From the NCBI RefSeq assembly GCF_029227915.1, contig NC_079878.1, positions 3,846,001-3,910,000 of the forward strand: DNA of 64,000 nt, given 5' to 3'. Origin of the DNA: Hydractinia symbiolongicarpus. Lineage: Eukaryota; Cnidaria; Hydrozoa; Anthoathecata; Hydractiniidae. The position numbers and the translations under genes were made by a program. Positions 25,501 through 37,746 of the stretch are shown piece after piece. The notes beneath the pieces were generated by a model, which saw nothing but the letters and a program-made list of their open reading frames with translations, had not been told where the DNA came from and did not search any database. How positions within the stretch are numbered: position 1 is the first letter of the stretch; the number at the start of each line of letters is the position of its first letter.

Positions 25501-26370
25501 CGGCTAGGCTTGGTCCCACAGTAAAAAATGACTTATTTATCTAAATTTTTAAATGAAGGGCTTCCACAGCGCCCAGTGTAATCGCTGATTTCCAACAAAC
25601 ATGTCAAAATAAGAAGAATATTATTTCTTTGAGTCCAGTTGGCTCACTTATCACATTTATAAGGTCACAGGTCAAAGTTAGTTCAATTAAGTCCCACAGT
25701 CAACCATTTCATTGTTAAAAGCGATATAACTTTGTAATATCGGAAAACTGTCACTAAATACATGTGCGTACGAATATGTGACGCAACCGTTGTAACTCAA
25801 ACGCATTGATTCCGCCAAGAAGTCAATGAGATGTACTTTTTGAGAATGTCTCTATTTTTTCAGTGCGTGCTAACGGCCAGGACTGGTTCCACAGAAAAAA
25901 AAGACTTACTTATCTAAACTTCAAAATAAAGCGCTACCACAGAGCCTAGTGAAATCGCTGAATTCCAGCAATCATGTCAATTTAAGATGAATGTTATTCC
26001 TTGGAGTCCAGTTAGCTCATTTATCACATTTATCAGGTCACAGTCCAAAGTTAGTTCAATTAAGTCACACAGTCAATCGTTTGACTGTTAAAAGCGATAC
26101 AACCTAGTAATATCAGAAAAATATCGCTAAATGCATGTTGGTACGAATATGTGACCCAACTGTTGTAACTCAAACGGACTGACGCCGTTATAAAGTAAGT
26201 GAGATGTAGTTTTTGAAACTGTCGCTCTTTCTTCAGCACGCGATAACGGCTAGGATTGGTCCCACATTAAAAAATGACTTATTTATCTTAATTTTTAAAT
26301 GAAGCGCTTCCACAGCGCCCAGTGTAATCGCTGATTTCCAACAATCATGTCAAAGTAAGAAGAATGTTAT
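22570..26370. repeat. Second, independent five-unit (1,859-bp) tandem duplication
   Basis: AACTAAGGCTCACAG markers give CTCACAG at 23,461 and 25,320, an offset of 1,859. TGACGCCGTTATAAAG occurs at 24,321 and 26,180, also 1,859. The copies differ at few bases I can see: GGTGACAGG vs GGTCACAGG, GGCTCACTT vs GGCACACTT, TTCGTACG vs GCGTACG, and TTAATTATC vs TTACTTATC. A third copy begins near 26,288 and is lost by about 26,370. Confidence 0.88.
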
Positions 26371-27379
26371 TTCTTAGAGTCCAGTTGGCTCACTTATCAC
26401 ATTTATAAGGTCACAGGCCAAAGTTAGTTCAGTTAAGTCCCACAGTCAATCATTTCATTGTTAAAAGCGATATAACTTAGTAATATCGGAAAATTGTCAG
26501 TAATTACATGTTCGTACGAATATGTGACGCAGCCGTTGTATCTCAAACGGATTGATACCGCCAAGAAGAAAATGAGATGTAGTTTTTGAGAATGTCTCTA
26601 TTTCTTCAGTGCGTGCTAACGGCCAGGATTGGTTCCACAGTAGAAAAAGACTTACTTATCTAAACTTCTAAATAAAGCGCTACCGCAGAGCCTAGTGAAA
26701 TCGCTGAATTCCAGCAATCATGTCAATTTAAGAAGAATGTTATTCCTTGGAGTCCAGTTGGCTCATTTATCACATTTATCAGGTCACAGTCCAATGTTAG
26801 TTCAACTAAGTCCCACAGTCAATCGTTTCACTGTTAAAAGCGATGCAACATAGTAATAGCGGAAAAATGTCGCTAAATACATGTTGGTACGAATATGTGG
26901 CGCAACCGTTGTAACTCAAACGGACTGATACCGCTAGAAAGTCATTGAAATGTAGTTTTTGAAACTGTCTCTATTTCTTCGGCGCGCGATAACGCCTAGG
27001 ATTGGTCCCACAGTAAAAAATGACTTATTTATCTAAATTGTTAAATGAACCGCTTCCTCAGCGCCCAGTGTAATCGCTGATTTCCAACAATCATCTCAAA
27101 GTAAGAAGAATGTTATTTCTTGGAGTCCAGTTGGCTCACTTATCACATTTATAAGGTCACAGGCCAAAGTTAGTTCAGTTAAGTCCCACAGTCAATCATT
27201 TCATTGTTAAAAGCCATATAACTTAGTAATATCGGAAAAATGTCAGTAAATACATGTGGGTACGAATATGTGACGCAACCGTTGTATCTCAAACGGATTG
27301 ATACCGCCACGAAGTCAATAAGATTTAGTTTTTGAGAATGTCTCTATTTCTTCAGTGCGTGCTAACGAACAGGATTTGT

Positions 27380-27420
27380 CCCACAGTAAAAAAGGACTTA
27401 TTTATAAGGTCAAAGTCCAA
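27380..27420. repeat. B unit with 120-bp deletion, copy 1
   Basis: GGACTTATTTAT is followed directly by AAGGTCAAAGTCC, skipping the TTTAAA tract through the AAGAAGAATG region. In an intact relative (10,639-10,764) ATTTAT occurs at both ends of the missing segment, 120 bp apart, so the deletion fits loss between 6-bp direct repeats. GACCCAACTG markers at 26,154 and 27,526 are 1,372 bp apart, exactly four units minus 120. Confidence 0.9.
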
Positions 27421-28389
27421 AATCAGTTCTATTAAGTCCCACAGTCAAACGTTTCACTGTTAAAAGCGATGCAACCTAGTAATATCAGAAAAATATCGCT
27501 AAATACGTGTTGGTACGAATATGTGACCCAACTGTTGTAACTCAAACGGAGTGACACCGTTAGAAAGTAAGTGAGATGTAGTTTTGAAACTGTCGCTCTT
27601 TCTTCAGCACGCGATAACGGCTAGGATTGGTCCGACAGTAAAGATTGACTTATTTATTTAAATTTTTAAATGAAGCGCTACCACAGCGCCCAGTGTAATC
27701 GCTGAGTTCCGGCAATCATGTCAAATTAAGAAGAATGTTACTTCTTGGAATCCAATTGTCCCATTTGTCACAATTATCAGCTCACAGTCCAATGTTAGTT
27801 CAACTAAGTCCCACAGTCAATCGTTTCACTGTTAAAAGCGATGCAACCTAGTAATATCAGAAACATATCGCTAAATACATGTTGGTACGAATATGTGACC
27901 CAACCGTTGTAAATCAAACGGACTGACTCAGTTAGAAAGTCAGTGAAATGTCGTATTTGTAACTGTCTCTATTTCTTCAGCGCGCGCTAACGGTTAGGAT
28001 TGGTCCCACAGTAAAAACTGAATTTTTTATCTTAATTTTTAAATAAAGCGCTACCACAGCGCCCAATGTAATCGCTGAATTCCAGCAATCATGTCAATTT
28101 AAGAAGAATGTTATTCCTTGGAGTCCAGTTGGCTCATTTATCACATTTATCAGGTCACAGTCCAATGTTAGTTCAACTAAGTCCCACAGTCAATCATTTC
28201 ACTGTTAAAAGCGATGCAACCTAGTAATATCAGAAAAATATCGCTAAATGCATGTTGGTACGAATATGTGACCCAACTGTTGTAACTCAAACGGACTGAC
28301 ACCGTTAGAAAGTAAGTGAGATGTAGTTTGTGAAACTGTCGCTCTTTCTTCAGCACGCGATAACGGCTAGGATTGGTCCCACAGTAAAA

Positions 28390-31300
28390 AATGACTTATT
28401 TATCTAAATTTTTAAATGAAGCGCTTCCACAGCGCCCAGTGTAATCGCTGATTTCCAACAATCATGTCAAAGTAAGAAGAATATTATTTCTTGGAGTCCA
28501 GTTGGGTCACTTATCACATTTATAAGGTCACAGGTCAAAGTTAGTTCAATTAAGTCCCAGAGTCAATCATTTCATTGTTAAAAGCGATATAACTTAGTAA
28601 TATCGGAAAACTGTCGCTAAATACATGTTGGTACGAATATGTGACTCAACCGTTAAACTCAAACGGATTGATACCGCCTAAAAGCAATGAAATGTAGTTT
28701 CTGAGAATGCCTCTGTTTTTTTGGCGCGTACTAACGGCCAGGATTGGTCCCACAGTAAAAAAAGACTTACTTATCTAAACTTCTAAATAAAGCGCTACCA
28801 CAGAGCCTAGTGAAATCGCTGAAATCCAGCAATCATGTCAATTTAAGAAGAATGTTATTCCTTGGAGTCCAGTTGACTCATTTATCACATTTATCAGGTC
28901 ACAGTCCAAAGTTAGTTCAATTAAGTCCCACAGTCAATTGTTTCACTGTTAAAAGCGATACAACCTAGTAATATCGGGAAAAAATCACTATCTACATGTT
29001 GGTACGAATATGTGACGCAACCGTTGTAACTGAAACGGATTGATACCGTTAGAAAGTAATTGAAATGTAGTTTTTGAAGCTGTCTCTATTTCTTCAGCGC
29101 GAACTAACGGCTGGGTTTGGTCCCACAGTAAAAAAGACTTATTTATCTAAATTTTTAAAAAAGCGCTACCACAGAGCATAGTGTACTTGCTGAATTCCAG
29201 CAATCATGTCGAATTAAGAAGAATGTTATTCCTTGGAGTCCAATTTGCTCATTTATCGCATTGATAAGGTCACAGTCCAGAATCAGTTCAGTTAAGTCCC
29301 ACAGTCAATCGTTTCACTGTTAAAAGCGATGCAACATAGTAATAGCGGAAAAATGTCGCTAAATACATGTTGGTACGAATATGTGACGCAACCGTTGTAA
29401 CTCAAACGGACTGATACCGCTAGAAAGTCATTGAAATGTAGTTTTTGAAACTGTCTCTATTTCTTCGGCGCGCGATAACGGCTAGGATTGGTCCCACTGT
29501 AAAAAATGACTTATTTATCTAAATTGTTAAATGAACCGCTTCCACAGCGCCCAGTGTAATCGTTGATTTCCAACAATCATCTCAAAGTAAGAAGAATGTT
29601 ATTTCTTGGAGTCCAGTTGGCTCACTTATCACATTTATAAGGTCACAGGCCAAAGTTAGTTCAGTTAAGTCCCACAGTCAATCATTTCATTGTTAAAAGC
29701 GATATAACTTAGTAATATCGGAAAAATGTCAGTAAATACATGTGGGTACGAATATGTGACGCAACCGTTGTATCTCAAACGGATTGATACCGCCACGAAG
29801 TCAATAAGATTTAGTTTTTGAGAATGTCTCTATTTCTTCAGTGCGTGCTAACGGACAGGATTGGTCCCTCAGTAAAAAAGACTTATTTATCTAAATTTTT
29901 AAATGAAGCGCTTCCACAGCGCCCAGTGTAATCACTGATTTCCAACAATCATGTCAAAGTAAGAAGAATATTATTTCTTAGAGTCCAGTTGGGTCACTTA
30001 TCACATTTATAAGGTCACAGGTCAAAGTTAGTTCAATTAAGTCCCAGAGTCAATCATTTCATTGTTAAAAGCGATATAACTTAGTAATATCGGAAAACTG
30101 TGGCTAAATACATGTTGGTACGAATATGTGACTCAACCGTTGAACTCAAACGGATTGATACCGCCAAAAAGCAATGAAATGTAGTTTCTGAGAATGCCTC
30201 TGTTTTTTTGGCGCGTACTAACGGCCAGGATTGGTCCCACAGTATAAAAAGACTTACTTATCTAAACTTCTAAATAAAGCGCTACCACAGAGCCTAGTGA
30301 AATCGCTGAAATCCAGCAATCATGTCAATTTAAGAAGAATGTTATTCCTTGGAGTCCAGTTGACTCATTTATCACATTTATCAGGTCACAGTCCAAAGTT
30401 AGTTCAATTAAGTCCCACAGTCAATTGTTTCACTGTTAAAAGCGATACAACCTAGTAATATCGGAAAAAAATCACTATCTACATGTTGGTACGAATATGT
30501 GACGCAACCGTTGTAACTGAAACGGATTGATACCGTTAGAAAGTAATTGAAATGTAGTTTTTGAAGCTGTCTGTATTTCTTCAGCGCGAACTAACGGCTG
30601 GGTTTGGTCCCACAGTAAAAAAGACTTATTTATCTAAATTTTTAAAAAAGCGCTACCACAGAGCATAGTGTACTTGCTGAATTCCAGCAATCATGTCGAA
30701 TTAAGAAGAATGTTATTCCTTGGAGTCCAATTTGCTCATTTATCGCATTGATAAGGTCACAGTCCAGAATCAGTTCAGTTAAGTCCCACAGTCAATCGTT
30801 TCACTGTTAAAAGCGATGCAACATAGTAATAGCGGAAAAATGTCGCTAAATACATGTTGGTACGAATATGTGACGCAACCGTTGTAACTCAAACGGACTG
30901 ATACCGCTAGAAAGTCATTGAAATGTAGTTTTTGAAACTGTCTCTATTTCTTCGGCGCGCGATAACCGCTAGGATTGGTCCCACAGTAAAAAATGACTTA
31001 TTTATCTAAATTGTTAAATGAACCGCTTCCACAGCGCCCAGTGTAATCGCTGATTTCCAACAATCATCTCAAAGTAAGAAGAATGTTATTTCTTGGAGTC
31101 CAGTTGGCTCACTTATTACATTTATAAGGTCACAGGCCAAAGTTAGTTCAGTTAAGTCCCACAGTCAATCATTTCATTGTTAAAAGCGATATAACTTAGT
31201 AATATCGGAAAAATGTCAGTAAATACATGTGGGTACGAATATGTGACGCAACCGTTGTATCTCAAACGGATTGATACCGCCATGAAGTCAATAAGATTTA

Positions 31301-32130
31301 GTTTTTGAGAATGTCTCTATTTCTTCAGTGCGTGCTAACGGACAGGATTGGTCCCACAGTAAAAAAGACTTATTTATCTAAATTTTTAAATGAAGCGCTT
31401 CCACAGCGCCCAGTGTAATCGCTGATTTCCAACAATCATGTCAAAGTAAGAAGAATATTATTTCTTAGAGTCCAGTTGGGTCACTTATCACATTTATAAG
31501 GTCACAGGTCAAAGTTAGTTCAATTAAGTCCCAGAGTCAATCATTTCATTGTTAAAAGCGATATAACTTAGTAATATCGGAAAACTGTCGCTAAATACAT
31601 GTTGGTACGAATATGTGACTCAACCGTTGTAACTCAAACGGATTGATACCGCCAAAAAGCAATGAAATGTAGTTTCTAAGAATGCCTATGTTTTTTTGGC
31701 GCGTACTAACGGCCAGGATTGGTCCCACAGTAAAAAAAGACTTACTTATCTAAACTTCTAAATAAAGTGCTACCACAGAGCCTAGTGAAATCGCTGAAAT
31801 CCAGCAATCATGTCAATTTAAGAAGAATGTTATTCCTTGGAGTCCAGTTGACTCATTTATCACATTTATCAGGTCACAGTCCAAAGTTAGTTCAATTAAG
31901 TCCCACAGTCAATTGTTTCACTGTTAAAAGCGATACAACATAGTAATATCGGAAAAAAATCACTATCTACATGTTGGTACGAATATGTGACGCAACCGTT
32001 GTAACTGAAACGGATTGATACCGTTAGAAAGTAATTGAAATGTAGTTTTTGAAGCTGTCTCTATTTCTTCAGCGCGAACTAACGGCTGGGTTTGGTCCCA
32101 CAGTAAAAAAAGACTTATTTATCTAAATTT
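28390..32130. repeat. Nested four-unit higher-order repeat (1,487 bp), 2.5 copies
   Basis: GAACTAACGGCTGGGTTTGG occurs at 29,101, 30,588 and 32,076, with steps of 1,487 and 1,488. Each unit contains TCCAGTTGGGTCACTT, CCGCCAAAAAGCAATG, CAATTGTTTCACTG with ATCACTATCTACATG, and TTGATAAGGTCACAG. Copies 2 and 3 share TTCTTAGAGTCC against TTCTTGGAGTCC in copy 1. Confidence 0.88.
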
Positions 32131-32323
32131 TTAAATAAAGCGCTACCACAGAGGCTAGTGTAATCGCTGGTTTCCAGCAATCATGTCAATTTTAGAAGAA
32201 TGTTATTTCTTGGAGTCCAATTGGTTCATTTATCACATTTATAAGGTCACAGTCCAGAATCAGTTCAATTAATTCCCAGAGTCAATCGCTTCACAGTTAA
32301 AAGCGATACAACCTAGTAATATC
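32103..32323. repeat. Displaced B segment of a distal subfamily
   Basis: This 221-bp stretch matches 61,109-61,328 at an offset of 29,006 with one visible mismatch: G at 32,142 where the distal copy has C. Shared diagnostic features are CCACAGAGGCTAG, CGCTGGTTTCCAG, CAATTTTAGAAG, AATTGGTTCATTTATC, TTAATTCCCAGAG and GCTTCACAGTTAAAAGC. Related units otherwise occur only at about 47.4, 50.75, 56.3, 57.5, 58.2, 61.1, 62.3 and 63.4 kb. Its right edge, 32,296-32,323, is also identical to 26,087-26,114, so the switch into the 6,209-bp super-unit lies within that 28 bp. Confidence 0.88.
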
Positions 32324-35300
32324 AGAAAAATATCGCTAAATGCATGTTGGTACGAATATGTGACCCAACTGTTGTAACTCAAACGGACTGACGCCGTTAT
32401 AAAGTAAGTGAGATGTAGTTTTTGAAACTGTCGCTCTTTCTTCAGCACGCAATAACGGCTAGGATTGGTCCCACAGTAAAAAATGACTTATTTATCTTAA
32501 TTTTTAAATGAAGCGCTTCCACAGCGCCCAGTGTAATCGCTGATTTCCAACAATCATGTCAAAGTAAGAAGAATGTTATTTCTTAGAGTCCAGTTGGCTC
32601 ACTTATCACATTTATAAGGTCACAGGCCAAAGTTAGTTCAGTTAAGTCCCACAGTCAATCATTTCATTGTTAAAAGCCATATAACTTAGTAATATCGGAA
32701 AAATGTCAGTAAATACATGTGGGTACGAATATGTGACGCAACCGTTGTATCTCAAACGGATTGATACCGCCACGAAGTCAATAAGATTTAGTTTTTGAGA
32801 ATGTCTCTATTTCTTCAGTGCGTGCTAACGGCCAGGATTGGTTCCACAGGAGAAAAAGACTTACTTATCTAAACTTCTAAATAAAGCGCTACCGCAGAGC
32901 CTAGTGAAATCGCTGAATTCCAGCAATCATGTCAATTTAAGAAGAATGTTATTCCTTGGAGTCCAGTTGGCTCATTTATGACATTTATCAGGTCACAGTC
33001 CAATGTTAGTTCAACTAAGTCCCACAGTCAATCGTTTCACTGTTAAAAGCGATGCAACATAGTAATAGCGGAAAAATGTCGCTAAATACATGTTGGTACG
33101 AATATGTGGCGCAACCGTTGTAACTCAAACGGACTGATACCGCTAGAAAGTCATTGAAATGTAGTTTTTGAAACTGTCTCTATTTCTTCGGCGCGCGATA
33201 ACGGCTAGGATTGGTCCCACAGTAAAAAAAGACTTATTTATCTAAATTGTTAAATGAACCGCTTCCTCAGCGCCCAGTGTAATCGCTGATTTCCAACAAT
33301 CATCTCAAAGTAAGAAGAATGTTATTTCTTGGAGTCCAGTTGGCTCACTTATCACATTTATAAGGTCACAGGCCAAAGTTAGTTCAGTTAAGTCCCACAG
33401 TCAATCATTTCATTGTTAAAAGCCATATAACTTAGTAATATCGGAAAAATGTCAGTAAATACATGTGGGTACGAATATGTGACGCAACCGTTGTATCTCA
33501 AACGGATTGATACCGCCACGAAGTCAATAAGATTTAGTTTTTGAGAATGTCTCTATTTCTTCAGTGCGTGCTAACGAACAGGATTAGTCCCACAGTAAAA
33601 AAGGACTTATTTATAAGGTCAAAGTCCAAAATCAGTTCAATTAAGTCCCACAGTCAAACGTTTCACTGTTAAAAGCGATGCAACCTAGTAATATCAGAAA
33701 AATATCGCTAAATATGTGTTGGTACGAATATGTGACCCAACTGTTGTAACTCAAACGGACTGACACCGTTAGAAAGTAAGTGAGATGTAGTTTTGAAACT
33801 GTCGCTCTTTCTTCAGCACGCGATAACGGCTAGGATTGGTCCGACAGTAAAGATTGACTTATTTATTTAATTTTTTAAATGAAGCGCTACCACAGCGCCC
33901 AGTGTAATCGCTGAGTTCCGGCAATCATGTCAAATTAAGAAGAATGTTACTTCTTGGAATCCAATTGTCTCATTTGTCACATTTATCAGCTCACAGTCCA
34001 ATGTTAGTTCAACTAAGTCCCACAGTCAATCGTTTCACTGTTAAAAGCGATGCAACCTAGTAATATCAGAAACATATCGCTAAATACATGTTGGTACGAA
34101 TATGTGACCCAACCGTTGTAAATCAAACGGACTGACTCAGTTAGAAAGTCAGTGAAATGTCGTATTTGTAACTTTCTCTATTTCTTCAGCGCGCGCTAAC
34201 GGTTAGGATTGGTCCCACAGTAAAAACTGAATTTTTTATCTTAATTTTTAAATAAAGCGCTACCACAGCGCCCAATGTAATCGCTGAATTCCAGCAATCA
34301 TGTCAATTTAAGAAGAATGTTATTCCTTGGAGTCCAGTTGGCTCATTTATCACATTTATCAGGTCACAGTCCAATGTTAGTTCAACTAAGTCCCACAGTC
34401 AATCGTTTCACTGTTAAAAGCGATGCAACCTAGTAATATCAGAAAAATATCGCTAAATGCATATTGGTACGAATATGTGACCCAACTGTTGTAACTCAAA
34501 CGGACTGACACCGTTAGAAAGTAAGTGAGATGTAGTTTGTGAAACTGTCGCTCTTTCTTCAGCACGCGATAACGGCTAGGATTGGTCCCACAGTAAAAAA
34601 TGACTTATTTATCTAAATTTTTAAATGAAGCGCTTCCACAGCGCCCAGTGTAATCGCTGATTTCCAACAATCATGTCAAAGTAAGAAGAATATTATTTCT
34701 TGGGGTCCAGTTGGGTCACTTATCACATTTATAAGGTCACAGGTCAAAGTTAGTTCAATTAAGTCCCAGAGTCAATCATTTCATTGTTAAAAGCGATATA
34801 ACTTAGTAATATCGGAAAACTGTCGCTAAATACATGTTGGTACGTATATGTGACTCAACCGTTGAACTCAAACGGATTGATACCGCCAAAAAGCAATGAA
34901 ATGTAGTTTCTGAGAATGCCTCTGTTATTTTGGCGCGTACTAACGGCCAGGATTGGTCCCACAGTAAAAAAAGACTTACTTATCTAAACTTCTAAATAAA
35001 GCGCTACCACAGAGCCTAGTGAAATCGCTGAAATCCCGCAATCATGTCAATTTAAGAAGAATGTTATTCCTTGGAGTCCAGTTGACTCATTTATCACATT
35101 TATCAGGTCACAGTCCAAAGTTAGTTCAATTAAGTCCCACAGTCAATTGTTTCACTGTTAAAAGCGATACAACCTAGTAATATCGGAAAAAAATCACTAT
35201 CTACATGTTGGTACGAATATGTGACGCAACCGTTGTAACTGAAACGGATTGATACCGTTAGAAAGTAATTGAAATGTAGTTTTTGAAGCTGTCTCTATTT

Positions 35301-37746
35301 CTTCAGCGCGAACTAACGGCTGGGTTTGGTCCCACAGTAAAAAAGACTTATTTATCTAAATTTTTAAAAAAGCGCTACCACAGAGCATAGTGTACTTGCT
35401 GAATTCCAGCAATCATGTCGAATTAAGAAGAATGTTATTCCTTGGAGTCCAATTTGCTCATTTATCGCATTGATAAGGTCACAGTCCAGAATCAGTTCAG
35501 TTAAGTCCCACAGTCAATCGTTTCACTGTTAAAAGCGATGCAACATAGTAATAGCGGAAAAATGTCGCTAAATACATGTTGGTACGAATATGTGACGCAA
35601 CCGTTGTAACTCAAACGGACTGATACCGCTAGAAAGTCATTGAAATGTAGTTTTTGAAACTGTCTCTATTTCTTCGGCGCGCGATAACGGCTAGGATTGG
35701 TCCCACTGTAAAAAATGACTTATTTATCTAAATTGTTAAATGAACCGCTTCCACAGCGCCCAGTGTAATCGCTGATTTCCAACAATCATCTCAAAGTAAG
35801 AAGAATGTTATTTCTTGGAGTCCAGTTGGCTCACTTATCACATTTATAAGGTCACAGGCCAAAGTTAGTTCAGTTAAGTCCCACAGTCAATCATTTCATT
35901 GTTAAAAGCGATATAACTTAGTAATATCGGAAAAATGTCAGTAAATACATGTGGGTACGAATATGTGACGCAACCGTTGTATCTCAAACGGATTGATACC
36001 GCCACGAAGTCAATAAGATTTAGTTTTTGAGAATGTCTCTATTTCTTCAGTGCGTGCTAACGGACAGGATTGGTCCCTCAGTAAAAAAGACTTATTTATC
36101 TAAATTTTTAAATGAAGCGCTTCCACAGCGCCCAGTGTAATCGCTGATTTCCAACAATCATGTCAAAGTAAGAAGAATATTATTTCTTAGAGTCCAGTTG
36201 GGTCACTTATCACATTTATAAGGTCACAGGTCAAAGTTAGTTCAATTAAGTCCCAGAGTCAATCATTTCATTGTTAAAAGCGATATAACTTAGTAATATC
36301 GGAAAACTGTGGCTAAATACATGTTGGTACGAATATGTGACTCAACCGTTGAACTCAAACGGATTGATACCGCCAAAAAGCAATGAAATGTAGTTTCTGA
36401 GAATGCCTCTGTTTTTTTGGCGCGTACTAACGGCCAGGATTGGTCCCACAGTAAAAAAAGACTTACTTATCTAAACTTCTAAATAAAGGGCTACCACAGA
36501 GCCTAGTGAAATCGCTGAAATCCAGCAATCATGTCAATTTAAGAAGAATGTTATTCCTTGGAGTCCAGTTGACTCATTTATCACATTTATCAGGTCACAG
36601 TCCAAAGTTAGTTCAATTAAGTCCCACAGTCAATTGTTTCACTGTTAAAAGCGATACAACCTAGTAATATCGGAAAAAAATCACTATCTACATGTTGGTA
36701 CGAATATGTGACGCAACCGTTGTAACTGAAACGGATTGATACCGTTAGAAAGTAATTGAAATGTAGTTTTTGAAGCTGTCTGTATTTCTTCAGCGCGAAC
36801 TAACGGCTGGGTTTGGTCCCACAGTAAAAAAGACTTATTTATCTAAATTTTTAAAAAAGCGCTACCACAGAGCATAGTGTACTTGCTGAATTCCAGCAAT
36901 CATGTCGAATTAAGAAGAATGTTATTCCTTGGAGTCCAATTTGCTCATTTATCGCATTGATAAGGTCACAGTCCAGAATCAGTTCAATTAAGTCCCACAG
37001 TCAATCGTTTCACTGTTAAGAGCGATGCAACATAGTAATAGCGGAAAAATGTCGCTAAATACATGTTGGTACGAATATGTGACGCAACCGTTGTAACTCA
37101 AACGGACTGATACCGCTAGAAAGTCATTGAAATGTAGTTTTTGAAACTGTCTCTATTTCTTCGGCGCGCGATAACCGCTAGGATTGGTCCCACATTAAAA
37201 AATGACTTATTTATCTAAATTGTTAAATGAACCGCTTCCACAGCGCCCAGTGTAATCGCTGATTTCCAACAATCATCTCAAAGTAAGAAGAATGTTATTT
37301 CTTGGAGTCCAGTTGGCTCACTTATTACATTTATAAGGTCACAGGCCAAAGTTAGTTCAGTTAAGTCCCACAGTCAATCATTTCATTGTTAAAAGCGATA
37401 TAACTTAGTAATATCGGAAAAATGTCAGTAAATACATGTGGGTACGAATATGTGACGCAACCGTTGCATCTCAAACGGATTGATACCGCCATGAAGTCAA
37501 TAAGATTTAGTTTTTGAGAATGTCTCTATTTCTTCAGTGCGTGCTAACGGACAGGATTGGTCCCACAGTAAAAAAGACTTATTTATCTAAATTTTTAAAT
37601 GAAGCGCTTCCACAGCGCCCAGTGTAATCGCTGATTTCCAACAATCATGTCAAAGTAAGAAGAATATTATTTCTTAGAGTCCAGTTGGGTCACTTATCAC
37701 ATTTATAAGGTCACAGGTCAAAGTTAGTTCAATTAAGTCCCAGAGT
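32296..37746. repeat. 6,209-bp super-unit, copy 2 (incomplete)
   Basis: Repeats 26,087-31,537 at a constant 6,209-bp offset, including the 120-bp-deletion unit and the nested 1,487-bp tetramers (GAACTAACGG at 35,310 and 36,797). It stops at GTCCCAGAGTCAA near 37,746, where copy 1 continues CAATCATTTCATTG and this copy turns into CAAACGTTTCACTG. Differences from copy 1 are sparse single bases. Confidence 0.9.
33589..33629. repeat. B unit with 120-bp deletion, copy 2
   Basis: Same deletion joint GGACTTATTTATAAGGTC as at 27,394, exactly 6,209 bp away. This shows that the deletion preceded the duplication. Confidence 0.9.

Larger units (their letters stand above)
26090..32295. repeat. 6,209-bp super-unit, copy 1
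   Basis: Markers repeat 6,209 bp downstream: TGACGCCG at 26,180 and 32,389, GGACTTATTTATAAGG at 27,394 and 33,603, and GAACTAACGGCTGGGTTTGG at 29,101 and 35,310. The length is not a whole number of 373-bp units because one unit carries a 120-bp deletion. Its last 200 bases (32,103-32,295) belong to a different subfamily, described separately. A 1,487-bp tetramer is nested in its second half. Confidence 0.9.
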
